Assembly: GCA_023423275.1 (NCBI GenBank)
Contig: JAFAFW010000018.1
Coordinates: 1 to 64,000 of the forward strand
Direction: 5' to 3'
Length of the DNA stretch: 64,000 nt
From: Pseudomonadota bacterium
GTDB taxonomy: Bacteria; Pseudomonadota; Alphaproteobacteria; Rhizobiales; Hyphomicrobiaceae
The number at the start of each line of letters is the position of its first letter. Position 1 is the stretch's first letter. The translations under genes and the position numbers were made by a program. The notes under the pieces were generated by a model. The model did no database searches. It was given only the letters and a program-made list of their open reading frames with translations, and was not told where the DNA came from. Below are positions 38,174-46,438 of this stretch, piece by piece.

Positions 38174-39703
38174 GTGCTTGAAACGATGCGGAGCCCGGAG
38201 ACGCGGACACGCGGCACCACGTTGGAGCCGATCGGCGTCATCGACATAGGGTCGAACTCGGTGCGTCTGGTCGTCTACGAGGGGGCAGTCAGGGCTCCGA
38301 CCCCTCTGTTCAACGAGAAAGTGCTGTGCGGTCTTGGCCGTTCGGTCGCGACCACCGGCCATCTCGGCAAGGAGAGCGTGGACCGGGCCCTGGCCGCCTT
38401 GCGCCGCTTTCGCGCCGTCTCGCGCGTGCTGCAGGTCAAGAACGTTCGCGTCATCGCCACCGCGGCGGTGCGCGATGCGGCCGATGGACCGGATTTCATC
38501 GCCGAAGGCCAAAGGGCGTGCGGTTGTCCGATCCAGATTCTCTCCGGCGAGCGCGAGGCTGAACTCGCCGCGCAGGGTATCCAGATGGGTTTCGGCGACG
38601 TCGACGGTGTCGCCGGAGACTTAGGTGGCGGGAGTCTCGAACTCATCGATATCGCCGGGACCAAGCTTCAGCATGCTGTCACCTTGCCGCTTGGCGGCCT
38701 GCGGTTACTGGACCTGACGGGCAATCGGCTCGACCGGGCGCAAGTCTTTGCCGATGAACAGCTTCAGCAGATCGATTGGCTTCCGGCGAAGAAGGGAAAG
38801 ACGTTCTACGCCGTCGGAGGGACGTGGCGAACGCTGGCGCGCCTGCATATGGAAGAGCGCAACTACCCTCTGCGGGTGATGCAGGGATACGAGATCAATA
38901 CCCGCGACGCGATCGTCTTCTGCGAGAACATCCGGAAGGGCAAGAAGGTCAAGGGCAGCGAGGGCGTTGCGCGGGCCCGGCGGGAGGTGCTGCCGCTGGG
39001 CGCGCTCGTCCTGGAGCGTCTGCTGCGTCGCCTGGAGCCGGAGAAGGTGGTGTTTTCCGTCTTCGGCATCCGTGAGGGGCTCCTGTTCTCGCTCCTCTCG
39101 TCGCATGAGCGGAACAAGGACCCCCTGATCAGCTTCTGTACCGACTATGCGCGGCTCCGCTCGCGCAACGTCGCGCATGCCCAGGAGCTGTGTTCCTGGA
39201 CGGACGCGATTTTCGCCGGTCCGGGCCCGCGTGAGACCACCGAGGAGCGCCGCCTGCGTCATGCCGCTTGTCTGATGTCCGATATTGGCTGGCGTGCGCA
39301 CCCGGATTACCGCGGCGAGCAAAGCCTCAACGTCATAGCCCATGCGGCGCTGGCGGGTGTCGATCATCCGGGCCGCCTGTTTATCGGGCTGGCGGTTTAC
39401 TTCCGGCATGTGGGACCGGGAGAATCCGCACCGGATGATTTCTACGCACGCATCCGGCGGCTGATCGACAAGCGAGCCCTGAAGCGGGCGCGTATTCTCG
39501 GGGCTGCACTGAGGACCGCCCACATGATCTCGATCGGCATGGCCGGGATTATCGACGAGACGCCGCTCAGCTATGACGACGGCAAGCTGGTGCTGACGAT
39601 CCCGCCCGCGTATGCTTCTCTGGAGGGCGAGCGCCTGCGCCGGCGGTTCGACAGCCTCGCTCAATTGCTCGAATGGCCGGCAGAGATTCGTTTTCCCAAA
39701 TAA
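38174..39703 (+). CDS. ppx: Exopolyphosphatase / guanosine pentaphosphatase (Ppx/GppA)
   Basis: Ppx/GppA enzymes remove terminal phosphate from polyphosphate and can convert pppGpp to ppGpp. The 509-residue protein has the ASKHA fold with IGVIDIGSNSVRLVVYEG, IATAAVRDAADGPDF, the catalytic Glu in LSGEREAELAAQGI, GDLGGGSLELIDI and FYAVGGTWRTLARL. The C-terminal half is an HD-like helical domain seen in the longer members. The start is a GTG at 38174 or an ATG four codons later. It is in a tight operon with ppk1. Confidence 0.94.
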   Translation: MLETMRSPETRTRGTTLEPIGVIDIGSNSVRLVVYEGAVRAPTPLFNEKVLCGLGRSVATTGHLGKESVDRALAALRRFRAVSRVLQVKNVRVIATAAVRDAADGPDFIAEGQRACGCPIQILSGEREAELAAQGIQMGFGDVDGVAGDLGGGSLELIDIAGTKLQHAVTLPLGGLRLLDLTGNRLDRAQVFADEQLQQIDWLPAKKGKTFYAVGGTWRTLARLHMEERNYPLRVMQGYEINTRDAIVFCENIRKGKKVKGSEGVARARREVLPLGALVLERLLRRLEPEKVVFSVFGIREGLLFSLLSSHERNKDPLISFCTDYARLRSRNVAHAQELCSWTDAIFAGPGPRETTEERRLRHAACLMSDIGWRAHPDYRGEQSLNVIAHAALAGVDHPGRLFIGLAVYFRHVGPGESAPDDFYARIRRLIDKRALKRARILGAALRTAHMISIGMAGIIDETPLSYDDGKLVLTIPPAYASLEGERLRRRFDSLAQLLEWPAEIRFPK

Positions 39704-39794
39704 TTTTAGACTATGGCTCAGGCCAGGGCGGTAGCAGTTTATGAATAATGCTACGCTTCCCTGTCAGCATGAGACATCCTAAGTCTTGTGAGCC

Positions 39795-40745
39795 ATGGCC
39801 GACGATCCTTACGCTCTTCTCGGTATCCAGAAAAACGCCTCCGAAGATGACATTCGGAAGGCTTTTCGTAAGCTTGCCAAAGAGTTGCATCCTGATTTGA
39901 ACCCCGGCGATCGCGTTGCGGTTGAACGGTTCAAAAAGGTGTCGGCAGCCTATGAGCTGCTTGGCGACCCTGAGAAGCGCAAGAAATTCGACGCTGGCGA
40001 GATCGACGCCTCTGGCGAGCCACGCCGCGCCTATCAGCCTCAGGGAGCTGCCGGACCGTTTGGATGGCGGGGCAATGCACGCCCCGGCGCGGGACCTGGG
40101 CAGCCACCTCCCGGAGCCGAGGAGTTCGGTTTTTCGGACATCTTCTCGGACATTTTCGGTGGCCGGGGCGGAGCGCGCGGGCCGGCCGGAGGAACGAAGT
40201 TCGGCGGTGATATCCGGGGCAGTGACGTTCGCTACACGCTGGAGATCGACTTCCTCGAAGCTGTGACCGGCGCCCGCAAGCGCGTGACGATGCCAGAAGG
40301 CGGCATGCTGGACCTGACCGTCCCTGAGGGTGTGACGGACGGGCAAGTGCTACGCCTCAAGGGCAAAGGTGGTCCGGGCTTCCGGGGCGGAGAACCCGGC
40401 GACGCGCTGGTCGAGATCAAGGTGCGCCCGCATCCCCAGTTCAAGAGGGTGGGTGACGACATCACCCTCGATCTGCCGATCGGCCTCGACGAGGCCATTC
40501 TTGGCGGCAAGGTCGAAGTGCCGACCATCACGGGCCGGGTCTCGCTCACCATTCCGAAGGGCACGGATTCAGGCCGCGTGTTCCGGCTGCGTGGCAAGGG
40601 TGTGAAGAATACGACCACCGGCAGTACCGGCGATCAGTTGGTGACCGTGCGTATCGTCCTGCCGGAGAAGATCGACGACAGTCTCGCCTACTTCATGTCG
40701 GAGTGGCGCCAGAAAAACGCCTACGATCCACGGCAGAAGAGCTAG
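39795..40745 (+). CDS. DnaJ/CbpA-type co-chaperone
   Basis: The 316-residue protein has a J-domain at residues 4-70 with the Hsp70-stimulating HPD at 32-34, then a Gly/Phe/Pro-rich linker (PGAGPGQPPPGAEEFGFSD and GGRGGARGPAGG). Two beta-rich substrate-binding domains follow (TMPEGGMLDLTVPEGVTDG and VSLTIPKGTDSGRVFRLRGK). It lacks the Cys-rich zinc finger of DnaJ itself, so it is a type II CbpA-like protein. It would deliver clients to DnaK. It lies 91 bases after ppx. Confidence 0.93.
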   Translation: MADDPYALLGIQKNASEDDIRKAFRKLAKELHPDLNPGDRVAVERFKKVSAAYELLGDPEKRKKFDAGEIDASGEPRRAYQPQGAAGPFGWRGNARPGAGPGQPPPGAEEFGFSDIFSDIFGGRGGARGPAGGTKFGGDIRGSDVRYTLEIDFLEAVTGARKRVTMPEGGMLDLTVPEGVTDGQVLRLKGKGGPGFRGGEPGDALVEIKVRPHPQFKRVGDDITLDLPIGLDEAILGGKVEVPTITGRVSLTIPKGTDSGRVFRLRGKGVKNTTTGSTGDQLVTVRIVLPEKIDDSLAYFMSEWRQKNAYDPRQKS

Positions 40746-40874
40746 CTGCACGCCCAGGCGCAGCCGGATGGTGTTAACCCATAGTCTTGCCGGGAACGGC
40801 AAAACGACGGTGGTGCAATGGGTTGCGTTGGCGTAGGGTGCGCCGAGTCAGGTATCGCGTAGGGGGCAGGGGCC

Positions 40875-41525
40875 GTGAGCAAGGGCGTCTTCATCGTTCA
40901 GGACGACACCGCCTTCAAGGGCAGGATCCGCAACTGCACCCGGATCGAGATTTTCGGATATGTGGAAGGCGACCTGACGGCGGACACCCTGCTGATTCAC
41001 GAGGGTGGCCGCTTTCTCGGAAAGGCGCGCACCGAGACCGCGGATGTGTTGGGGACACTGGAAGGAAATATTGTCGTCCGCAACCTGATCAACATTCGCA
41101 GCTCGGGTTCGGTCAGCGGCAATGTGCAATATGGACGGCTGGCGATGGAATCCGGAGGAAGCCTCAGCGCCGAAGTCCGCAACGTTCCTCCCTCCATCGG
41201 CGGAGATTTGGATCTGTCGGTGTACCGCGGGCGTTCCGTCGGAGTGACGGTCGTTGATCTGACGGCGATCGACCCGGACGATGACGCTGCCGATCTCATT
41301 TACTCCGTATCGAATGCGGTCAACGGTTTCCTGACGCTGACGAACGCTGCCGACTCGCCGATCACGATGTTCACCCAAGCGGATCTGGAGGCCAATCATG
41401 TCGCCTTTCGTCATGATGGTTCGGCAGCAGATCGCGCCAGTTTCGATGTCGTCGTGAGAGACGCATCCGGGGCGAGTTCCGGGGATCCGCGCACGGTTGT
41501 GGTGAACGTCCAGAACCACCGCTGA
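40875..41525 (+). CDS. Bactofilin-domain protein with a C-terminal cadherin/CSPG-like repeat
   Basis: Residues 1-110 have the short beta-helix turns of a bactofilin (polymer-forming cytoskeletal protein): GRIRNCTRIEIFGYVEGDLT, GGRFLGKARTETADVLGTLE and GNIVVRNLINIRSSGSVSGN. Bactofilins form cytoplasmic, nucleotide-free filaments that shape envelopes and stalks. Residues about 113-214 instead look like a cadherin-like CSPG repeat found in secreted adhesins: VDLTAIDPDDDAADLIYSVS, then FTQADLEANHVAFRHDGS and FDVVVRDASG. There is no signal peptide. The start is a GTG at 40875 after a G-rich site. The domain pairing is unusual; I am surer of the first domain than the second. Confidence 0.78.
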   Translation: MSKGVFIVQDDTAFKGRIRNCTRIEIFGYVEGDLTADTLLIHEGGRFLGKARTETADVLGTLEGNIVVRNLINIRSSGSVSGNVQYGRLAMESGGSLSAEVRNVPPSIGGDLDLSVYRGRSVGVTVVDLTAIDPDDDAADLIYSVSNAVNGFLTLTNAADSPITMFTQADLEANHVAFRHDGSAADRASFDVVVRDASGASSGDPRTVVVNVQNHR

Positions 41526-41653
41526 GCACACGAAAGATAGCCGCTCGATTTGTCACCCCAGGAACAGCGCCGGGGGACATCGTCTTTTACATCTGACACA
41601 TCGAGTTTGGACGTCCGGCCTGTGGCGCCAGCTCCCCGCAGATGGAGGATGCG

Positions 41654-41944
41654 ATGACAGGAACGAAATCGAAAGCGATCATCTTCGGTGTTGCGGCGAT
41701 GACGGCCGCATCGGTGATGTTTGCAGGTGGCACCGCCGAAGCGCGAAAGGGCGGGGGCGACGTGATCGAAAAGAGCTTCACCGTGCCCGGACCATACAAA
41801 GGATACTCCGGTTTTGTGCCGGGCATCGGCGCCCGGTCGTACTATTGTGACTACCAGCGTATTCCGAACCGCCAGTGCACGGTCGTGAATGGCCGCGAAC
41901 GCTGCAAGATCGTCAACTGGACACTGAAGCAGTTCTGCTATTGA
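41654..41944 (+). CDS. Small secreted four-cysteine protein, function unknown
   Basis: This 96-residue protein has a clear signal peptide (KAIIFGVAAMTAASVMFAGG, cleavage near AEA-RK). The mature part of about 66 residues has exactly four cysteines, in YYCDYQ, RQCTVV, ERCKIV and at the penultimate position (QFCY). Two disulphide bonds in the periplasm are likely. I chose the ATG at 41654 because GGAGG lies at 41646-41650; an ATG at 41642 is in frame but lies before that ribosome site. I do not recognise the family. It follows the bactofilin gene by 128 bases. Confidence 0.75.
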   Translation: MTGTKSKAIIFGVAAMTAASVMFAGGTAEARKGGGDVIEKSFTVPGPYKGYSGFVPGIGARSYYCDYQRIPNRQCTVVNGRERCKIVNWTLKQFCY

Positions 41945-42125
41945 GAAAACGCGGTTTTTCATCGCGCGAGTTCTGCTTAAAACGATAGGGGTGAGGTTCG
42001 GATTGTCGGCCTCGCCCATTCGTGTTGCAGTGCAGCGTTCCCGTGATGGCGGAAGCAGTAGACCTGCCGAGACGTTTCACGATACGTGGACGGCTGTTCC
42101 TGGGCCTGCATTGCTGTATACGTTG

Positions 42126-42141
42126 GCGGGATCAATCCCGC
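42126..42141. promoter_or_regulatory. Inverted repeat abutting the otnK ribosome site
   Basis: GCGGGAT (42126-42132), two bases, then ATCCCGC (42135-42141) is a perfect inverted repeat that touches the AGGAG at 42142. A protein bound here, or the hairpin in mRNA, could block otnK expression. This is inference. Confidence 0.35.
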
Positions 42142-42152
42142 AGGAGACCATC

Positions 42153-43418
42153 GTGCTACTGGGCTGTATTGCCGACGATCTGACTGGCGCCACCGACCTC
42201 GCGCTGATGCTCACGCGCAATGGAATGCGCACCGTCCAGGTGATGGGCGTTCCTGACGATAAAATGGCTCTCGATGGCATCGACGCCGTGGTGGTGGCGT
42301 TGAAATCGCGCACCAATCCGGTCGACGAGGCCGTCTCGTGGTCGCTTGCCAGTGCCGATGCATTGCTGGCGCGCGGGGCGCAGCAACTGTTCTTCAAATA
42401 CTGCTCGACGTTCGATTCAACCGATCAGGGTAACATCGGTCCGGTTGCGGAGGCTCTTCTGGAGAAAGTGAAGGGCGAGATCGCGCTGGTCTGTCCGGCG
42501 TTTCCCGCCACCAGGCGCACGGTTTATCTCGGCAATCTCTTTGTCGGCGAGGTGCCTCTGGCGGAGAGCCCGATGAAGGACCATCCGCTGACACCGATGC
42601 GCGATTCCAATCTCGTTCGGGTCCTGCAGCGGCAGACGAAACTTCCGGTTGATCTTGTTCCCTATGCTGTCGTCGAGGAAGGCGCGGATGCGACCCGTAA
42701 CGCCTTCGACAAGGCCGCGCGCGCGGGGACACGGTTTGCGGTCGTCGATGCGATCAGCGATCGCCATCTCGTCACCATGGGCACTGCGGCAGCCGATCAC
42801 GCGTTGATCACCGGGGGCTCGGGCGTTGCGATGGGCTTGCCGGAAAATTTCGCGCGCAAGGGCCTTCTCAAGAAAGTCACGGTCGGCGGTCGCATGTCGG
42901 CGGCCAAGGGGCGGATGCTCATTATCGCGGGCAGTTGTTCGGAGGCGACGCGCGGGCAGGTCCGAGCGGCGCAGGCCGCTGGTATTCCCGCCCTGAAGGT
43001 CGATCCGCTGGCGATCGCGCAAGGCAAGGTCGGCGCTTCCGATCTGGTCGACTGGGCGGCGAAACAGCCGAGCGACCGGCCTGTTCTGATCTATTCCAGT
43101 GACGATCCCGCGCATGTCCGTGCCGTCCAATCCGAACTCGGGCGGGAAGCCGCCGGGGCTCTGGTTGAGAAGGAACTGGCCGGCGCTGCCAAGGCGCTGG
43201 TCGATGACGGCTTCACGCGCGTGATCGTCGCGGGCGGCGAGACGTCCGGAGCGGTCGTTGGCGCGCTCGGGGTCAATGCCATCGAGATCGGGCCCGAGAT
43301 CGATCCCGGTGTGCCGTGGACCCGCAGCATGGACGGGCGCAATCTCGTGCTGGCGCTGAAATCGGGTAATTTCGGTGCGCCTGATTTCTTCCTCAAAGCC
43401 TGGGATCTGATCGGATAG
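42153..43418 (+). CDS. otnK: 3-oxo-tetronate 4-kinase OtnK
   Basis: OtnK belongs to the four-carbon acid sugar kinase family (DUF1537) and phosphorylates 3-oxo-tetronate derived from threonate or erythronate. The 421-residue protein begins LLGCIADDLTGATDLALML, with the substrate-binding ADDLTGA motif, then FKYCSTFDSTDQGNIG, CPAFPATRRTVYLGNLFV and PMRDSNLVRVLQRQT. The ATP domain has IIAGSCSEATRGQV, IVAGGETSGAVVGAL and the C-terminal LALKSGNFGAPDFF. The GTG at 42153 follows AGGAG; the longer frame from 41991 lacks family features. otnC follows after 33 bases. Confidence 0.92.
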   Translation: MLLGCIADDLTGATDLALMLTRNGMRTVQVMGVPDDKMALDGIDAVVVALKSRTNPVDEAVSWSLASADALLARGAQQLFFKYCSTFDSTDQGNIGPVAEALLEKVKGEIALVCPAFPATRRTVYLGNLFVGEVPLAESPMKDHPLTPMRDSNLVRVLQRQTKLPVDLVPYAVVEEGADATRNAFDKAARAGTRFAVVDAISDRHLVTMGTAAADHALITGGSGVAMGLPENFARKGLLKKVTVGGRMSAAKGRMLIIAGSCSEATRGQVRAAQAAGIPALKVDPLAIAQGKVGASDLVDWAAKQPSDRPVLIYSSDDPAHVRAVQSELGREAAGALVEKELAGAAKALVDDGFTRVIVAGGETSGAVVGALGVNAIEIGPEIDPGVPWTRSMDGRNLVLALKSGNFGAPDFFLKAWDLIG

Positions 43419-43451
43419 CTGCAGCGTGCGGATCGCGGCGGGACGAACGCA

Positions 43452-44093
43452 ATGACGACGACCGAAACCAAATTACGCGAGTTGATCTGTGGTGCGGGCG
43501 CCTCGCTGTTCAATCGCGGCCTGCCCCACGGATCGACCGGCAACATCTCGGCGCGGCTCGAAGACGGCAGCTGGCTGATGACGCCCACCGGTTCGTCGTT
43601 GGGCACACTCGATCCGGCGCGGCTATCGCATCTCGACGCCGAGGGCCGTCTGCTGTCAGGCGACGCTCCGACCAAGGAAGCGTTTCTCCACACGACGATG
43701 TATGCGGAACGGCCCAAGGCTCGCGCCGTCGTCCATTTGCACTCGACGCATTCGGTCGCGGTGAGCTGCCTCGATTGCGTCGATCATGGCAATTGCCTGC
43801 CGCCGATGACCGCCTACTACGTCATGCGCGTCGGGACGTTGCCGCTGGTGCCCTATTATCCGCCCGGGGATGTCAGCCTCGCGGAGGCCGTCGGCAAACT
43901 TGCAGGCAGGCATCACGCCTTGCTGCTCGCCAATCACGGACCAGTGGTGGCGGGCTCTGGGCTCTCGGCGGCGATGGATGCGATTGAAGAGCTCGAAGAA
44001 ACCGCGCGTCTGTTCCTGATGCTGCGCGGCCAACCCGTGCGGACGTTGACGGATACCCAGGTCGCCGAGCTTCAGAAGAGATTTCCGAGCTAG
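43452..44093 (+). CDS. otnC: 3-oxo-tetronate 4-phosphate decarboxylase OtnC (class II aldolase)
   Basis: OtnC decarboxylates 3-oxo-tetronate 4-phosphate to dihydroxyacetone phosphate. The 213-residue protein is a class II aldolase/adducin: GLPHGSTGNISARLEDGSWL holds the phosphate-binding GNIS, and the metal-binding His pair is in VVHLHSTHSVAVSCL. A further His lies in LLLANHGPVVAG and the catalytic acid is near the N-terminal part of that site. It lies directly behind otnK, so the two enzymes act in sequence. Confidence 0.92.
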   Translation: MTTTETKLRELICGAGASLFNRGLPHGSTGNISARLEDGSWLMTPTGSSLGTLDPARLSHLDAEGRLLSGDAPTKEAFLHTTMYAERPKARAVVHLHSTHSVAVSCLDCVDHGNCLPPMTAYYVMRVGTLPLVPYYPPGDVSLAEAVGKLAGRHHALLLANHGPVVAGSGLSAAMDAIEELEETARLFLMLRGQPVRTLTDTQVAELQKRFPS

Positions 44094-44132
44094 ATGGCTC
44101 ATATCCCACAATAAACTGGAACCGAGGAAACA

Positions 44133-44882
44133 ATGGCGAACAAGATCGATCTCGAAGGCCGCGTCGCGGTCGTCACCGGTGGGGCGCAGGGGTTCGGGCG
44201 GGCCGCGACAGAGCGGTTCCTGGCATCCGGAGCAAAGGTTGCGATCTGGGATCGTGACCTGTCGCTGGCGGAAAAGACGGCCAAGGACGTCGGCAACGGT
44301 GTCAGTGCATTCGCCTGCGACGTAACCGACCCGGCTTCGGTCGAGAAGGCGCGCGATGCGACCGTTTCAGTATTCGGCAAGGTTGACATTCTCGTGAACA
44401 ATGCCGGCGTAGCAGGCCCGACCGCAAAGGCCTGGGAGTATTCGCTCGAAGATCTTCGCATGACGATGCGGGTCAACTTCGAGGGGCCGTGGAATTGCTG
44501 CAGGGCGCTGGTGCCTGGAATGCTGGCACAGAACTACGGGCGTATCGTCAACATCGCCTCGATCGCCGGCAAGGAGGGAAACCCGAATGCGAGCGCCTAT
44601 TCCGCCTCCAAGGCGGCGCTGATCGGCTTCACGAAGTCGCTGGCGAAGGAGGTCGCAACGTCCGACATTTCGGTCAACGCGATCGCTCCGGCCGTCGCAC
44701 GAACTGCCATTCTCGACCAGGTGACCGAAGAGCATATTAACTACATGCTGTCGAAAATCCCGCGCGGGCGGCTTGTGACCGTCCAGGAAGTTGCGGCGCT
44801 GATCGCCTGGGCATCATCGAGCGATTGCTCGTTTACTACCGGTCAGGTGCTCGACATTTCGGGCGGACGCGCCACATATTGA
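44133..44882 (+). CDS. Short-chain dehydrogenase/reductase, FabG-like
   Basis: The 249-residue protein is a classical SDR: the cofactor motif VVTGGAQGFGRAATERF, the NNAGVAGP strand, the catalytic Ser in NIASIAGKEGN and the Tyr-x3-Lys in SAYSASKAAL. It probably uses NAD(P)H. Its place behind otnK-otnC (39 bases) suggests it oxidises a tetronate or sugar acid before OtnK rather than working in fatty-acid synthesis. That role is inference; the known pathways use a beta-hydroxyacid dehydrogenase instead. Confidence 0.93.
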   Translation: MANKIDLEGRVAVVTGGAQGFGRAATERFLASGAKVAIWDRDLSLAEKTAKDVGNGVSAFACDVTDPASVEKARDATVSVFGKVDILVNNAGVAGPTAKAWEYSLEDLRMTMRVNFEGPWNCCRALVPGMLAQNYGRIVNIASIAGKEGNPNASAYSASKAALIGFTKSLAKEVATSDISVNAIAPAVARTAILDQVTEEHINYMLSKIPRGRLVTVQEVAALIAWASSSDCSFTTGQVLDISGGRATY

Positions 44883-44896
44883 CGGGCCGATCACGG

Positions 44897-44925
44897 GGCC
44901 GTGAAGACCCACGGCCTTGTTCCCT
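44897..44925 (+). terminator. Weak candidate terminator after the otnK-otnC-SDR run
   Basis: GGCCGTG (44897-44903) pairs with CACGGCC (44910-44916) around a six-base loop, followed by a broken T-rich stretch. It is 15 bases after the SDR stop. The T-tract is poor. Confidence 0.32.
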
Positions 44926-44962
44926 TGTGCGGCGGTGAGTCGCTTGTACAATTGCCACGCTA

Positions 44963-46267
44963 ATGCCGAGAAGCGAGGTCAACCTCAGAACGTGCCGTGA
45001 GATCGCAGATCTGCACCTGTCCGGGGCGATCCATGTATTGCGTATTAGATCGCGGGGAAATTTGATTTTGCCAAACAAGCGGGAGCCGGTCGTCGAGCAG
45101 AGCAAACATCCTGACGATGCCGCCGAGCGGAATGATCATGCTCTCCGGGTGCGTATCCGGCAGCAGGAGATTCTCTCGGGCCTGGGCGTTATGGCGCTGC
45201 AGGGGGCGTCGTTTGACGAACTCCTCAGTTCGGCTGCACGTTTGACGGCGGAAGGCCTCGAGGCCGAATTTTGCAAGATCATGCAGTGGTTTCCCGACAG
45301 GCAGGAGCTTCTTGTCGTGGCGGGTGTCGGCTGGGGTGCGGAGGTCGTCGGCCAAGCCGTCATCGGCACCGATCTCGCGTCGCCGGCTGGATTCGCATTG
45401 GTGACCGGTAAGCCGGTGATCTCCAATCATCTCGACCAGGAAGAGCGCTTCCGTACTCCCGAGCTGCTGCTCAAGTATGGCATCCGCCGGGCGATCAACG
45501 TCATCCTCCAAGGCGACGGTGCACCGTTCGGTGTGTTGGAGGTCGACAGCCGCAGTGCCGGAGAATTCGGCGAGCACGACCTGACGTTCCTGCAAGGCAC
45601 GGCGAATATTCTCGGCATGGCCATTGAGCGCCAACGCTACGAGGAGCGGCTCAAGGCGGCGCTCGATCGCCAGCAGGTGCTGCTCAAGGAAGTGAATCAT
45701 CGCGTCAAAAACAGTCTCCAGCTCGTTGCCAGCATGTTGCGTTTGCAGGCGGGCAGCGTCGATGAAGCCGTTGGGCGGCTTCTGAATGAAGCGCAGTCGC
45801 GGGTGATGGCAGTGGCGCGCGCGCATGAGCGCCTCTACAAGTCGACAGACGTGGCACGTCTGGACTTGGCCGCCTACCTCGAAGATGTCTGCGCCGATCT
45901 GGCCGGACTGACCGGGAGTTGCACGATCGTCTTCGAAGCGCCCAAGCAGGTCACGATCGAGACGGATCGCGCCATCCCGCTGGCGCTTCTCGTGACGGAA
46001 CTTGCGACCAACTGCGCGAAATATGCCTATCCGATGAAGGACGGTGGGCCAATCCGGGTGAGCCTCGGTCCGGCTGCCGACGGCATGCTGCTGATGAGTG
46101 TCGCCGACGATGGCGTCGGCCTGCCGGAAGGGTTCGACCCCGGCGCAACACAGAGTCTTGGTCTAAGGTTGATCCGCGCGTTTGCGCAGGGGCTCGGCGG
46201 CACAGTCGAATTCTGCCGCCGCACGCCGGGCACCGAGGTGAAGGTGTTGTTTCCCAGGCAGATCTAG
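44963..46267 (+). CDS. GAF-domain sensor histidine kinase, HisKA_2 type
   Basis: The 434-residue protein has a GAF sensor domain at about residues 70-225 (LGVMALQGASFDELLSSAAR, IRRAINVILQG, FGVLEVDSR). The HisKA_2 dimerisation box LLKEVNHRVKNSLQLVASML carries the phosphorylated His, and the ATPase domain has LVTELATNCAKYAYP as N-box and SVADDGVGLPEGFDP. There is no transmembrane segment, so it is a soluble sensor. No receiver-domain gene is next to it. The first 35 residues are not convincing; a TTG near 45066 could be the true start. Confidence 0.87.
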   Translation: MPRSEVNLRTCREIADLHLSGAIHVLRIRSRGNLILPNKREPVVEQSKHPDDAAERNDHALRVRIRQQEILSGLGVMALQGASFDELLSSAARLTAEGLEAEFCKIMQWFPDRQELLVVAGVGWGAEVVGQAVIGTDLASPAGFALVTGKPVISNHLDQEERFRTPELLLKYGIRRAINVILQGDGAPFGVLEVDSRSAGEFGEHDLTFLQGTANILGMAIERQRYEERLKAALDRQQVLLKEVNHRVKNSLQLVASMLRLQAGSVDEAVGRLLNEAQSRVMAVARAHERLYKSTDVARLDLAAYLEDVCADLAGLTGSCTIVFEAPKQVTIETDRAIPLALLVTELATNCAKYAYPMKDGGPIRVSLGPAADGMLLMSVADDGVGLPEGFDPGATQSLGLRLIRAFAQGLGGTVEFCRRTPGTEVKVLFPRQI

Positions 46268-46294
46268 AGTTTTTCAGACTTGGATCGCGCCAGC

Positions 46295-46376
46295 CGTTTG
46301 TCATTCCGGCCGGAGCGAAGCGCAGAGCCGGGATACGAAAGGCGCCAAAAGCACGCCTGGATCCCGGATATTTCGC
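46295..46376. repeat. Dispersed intergenic hairpin repeat, copy 2
   Basis: This aligns with the copy at 27412-27482 in the same orientation. Here the right arm CCTGGATCCCGG (46356-46367) is intact, while the left arm (46328-46339) reads CCGGGATACGAA. It lies between the sensor kinase and the convergent HpcH/HpaI aldolase gene. Confidence 0.65.
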
Positions 46377-46405
46377 GCTCGCAACATCCCGGGGCGGGAC
46401 AGCAT

Positions 46406-46438
46406 CAGCGGGCACGTGTGCCCGCTGTGCTTTGTTTT
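46406..46438. terminator. Hairpin between convergent sensor kinase and aldolase genes
   Basis: Ten-base perfect arms, CAGCGGGCAC (46406-46415) and GTGCCCGCTG (46418-46427), are followed on the plus strand by a T-rich stretch. It starts ten bases after the aldolase stop on the minus strand. It probably ends transcription from at least one side. Confidence 0.5.

Noticed and set aside
40774..40779. TTAACC upstream of the bactofilin gene as a CtrA site
   Set aside because: The partner TTAA at the correct distance is missing, so it is not better than chance.
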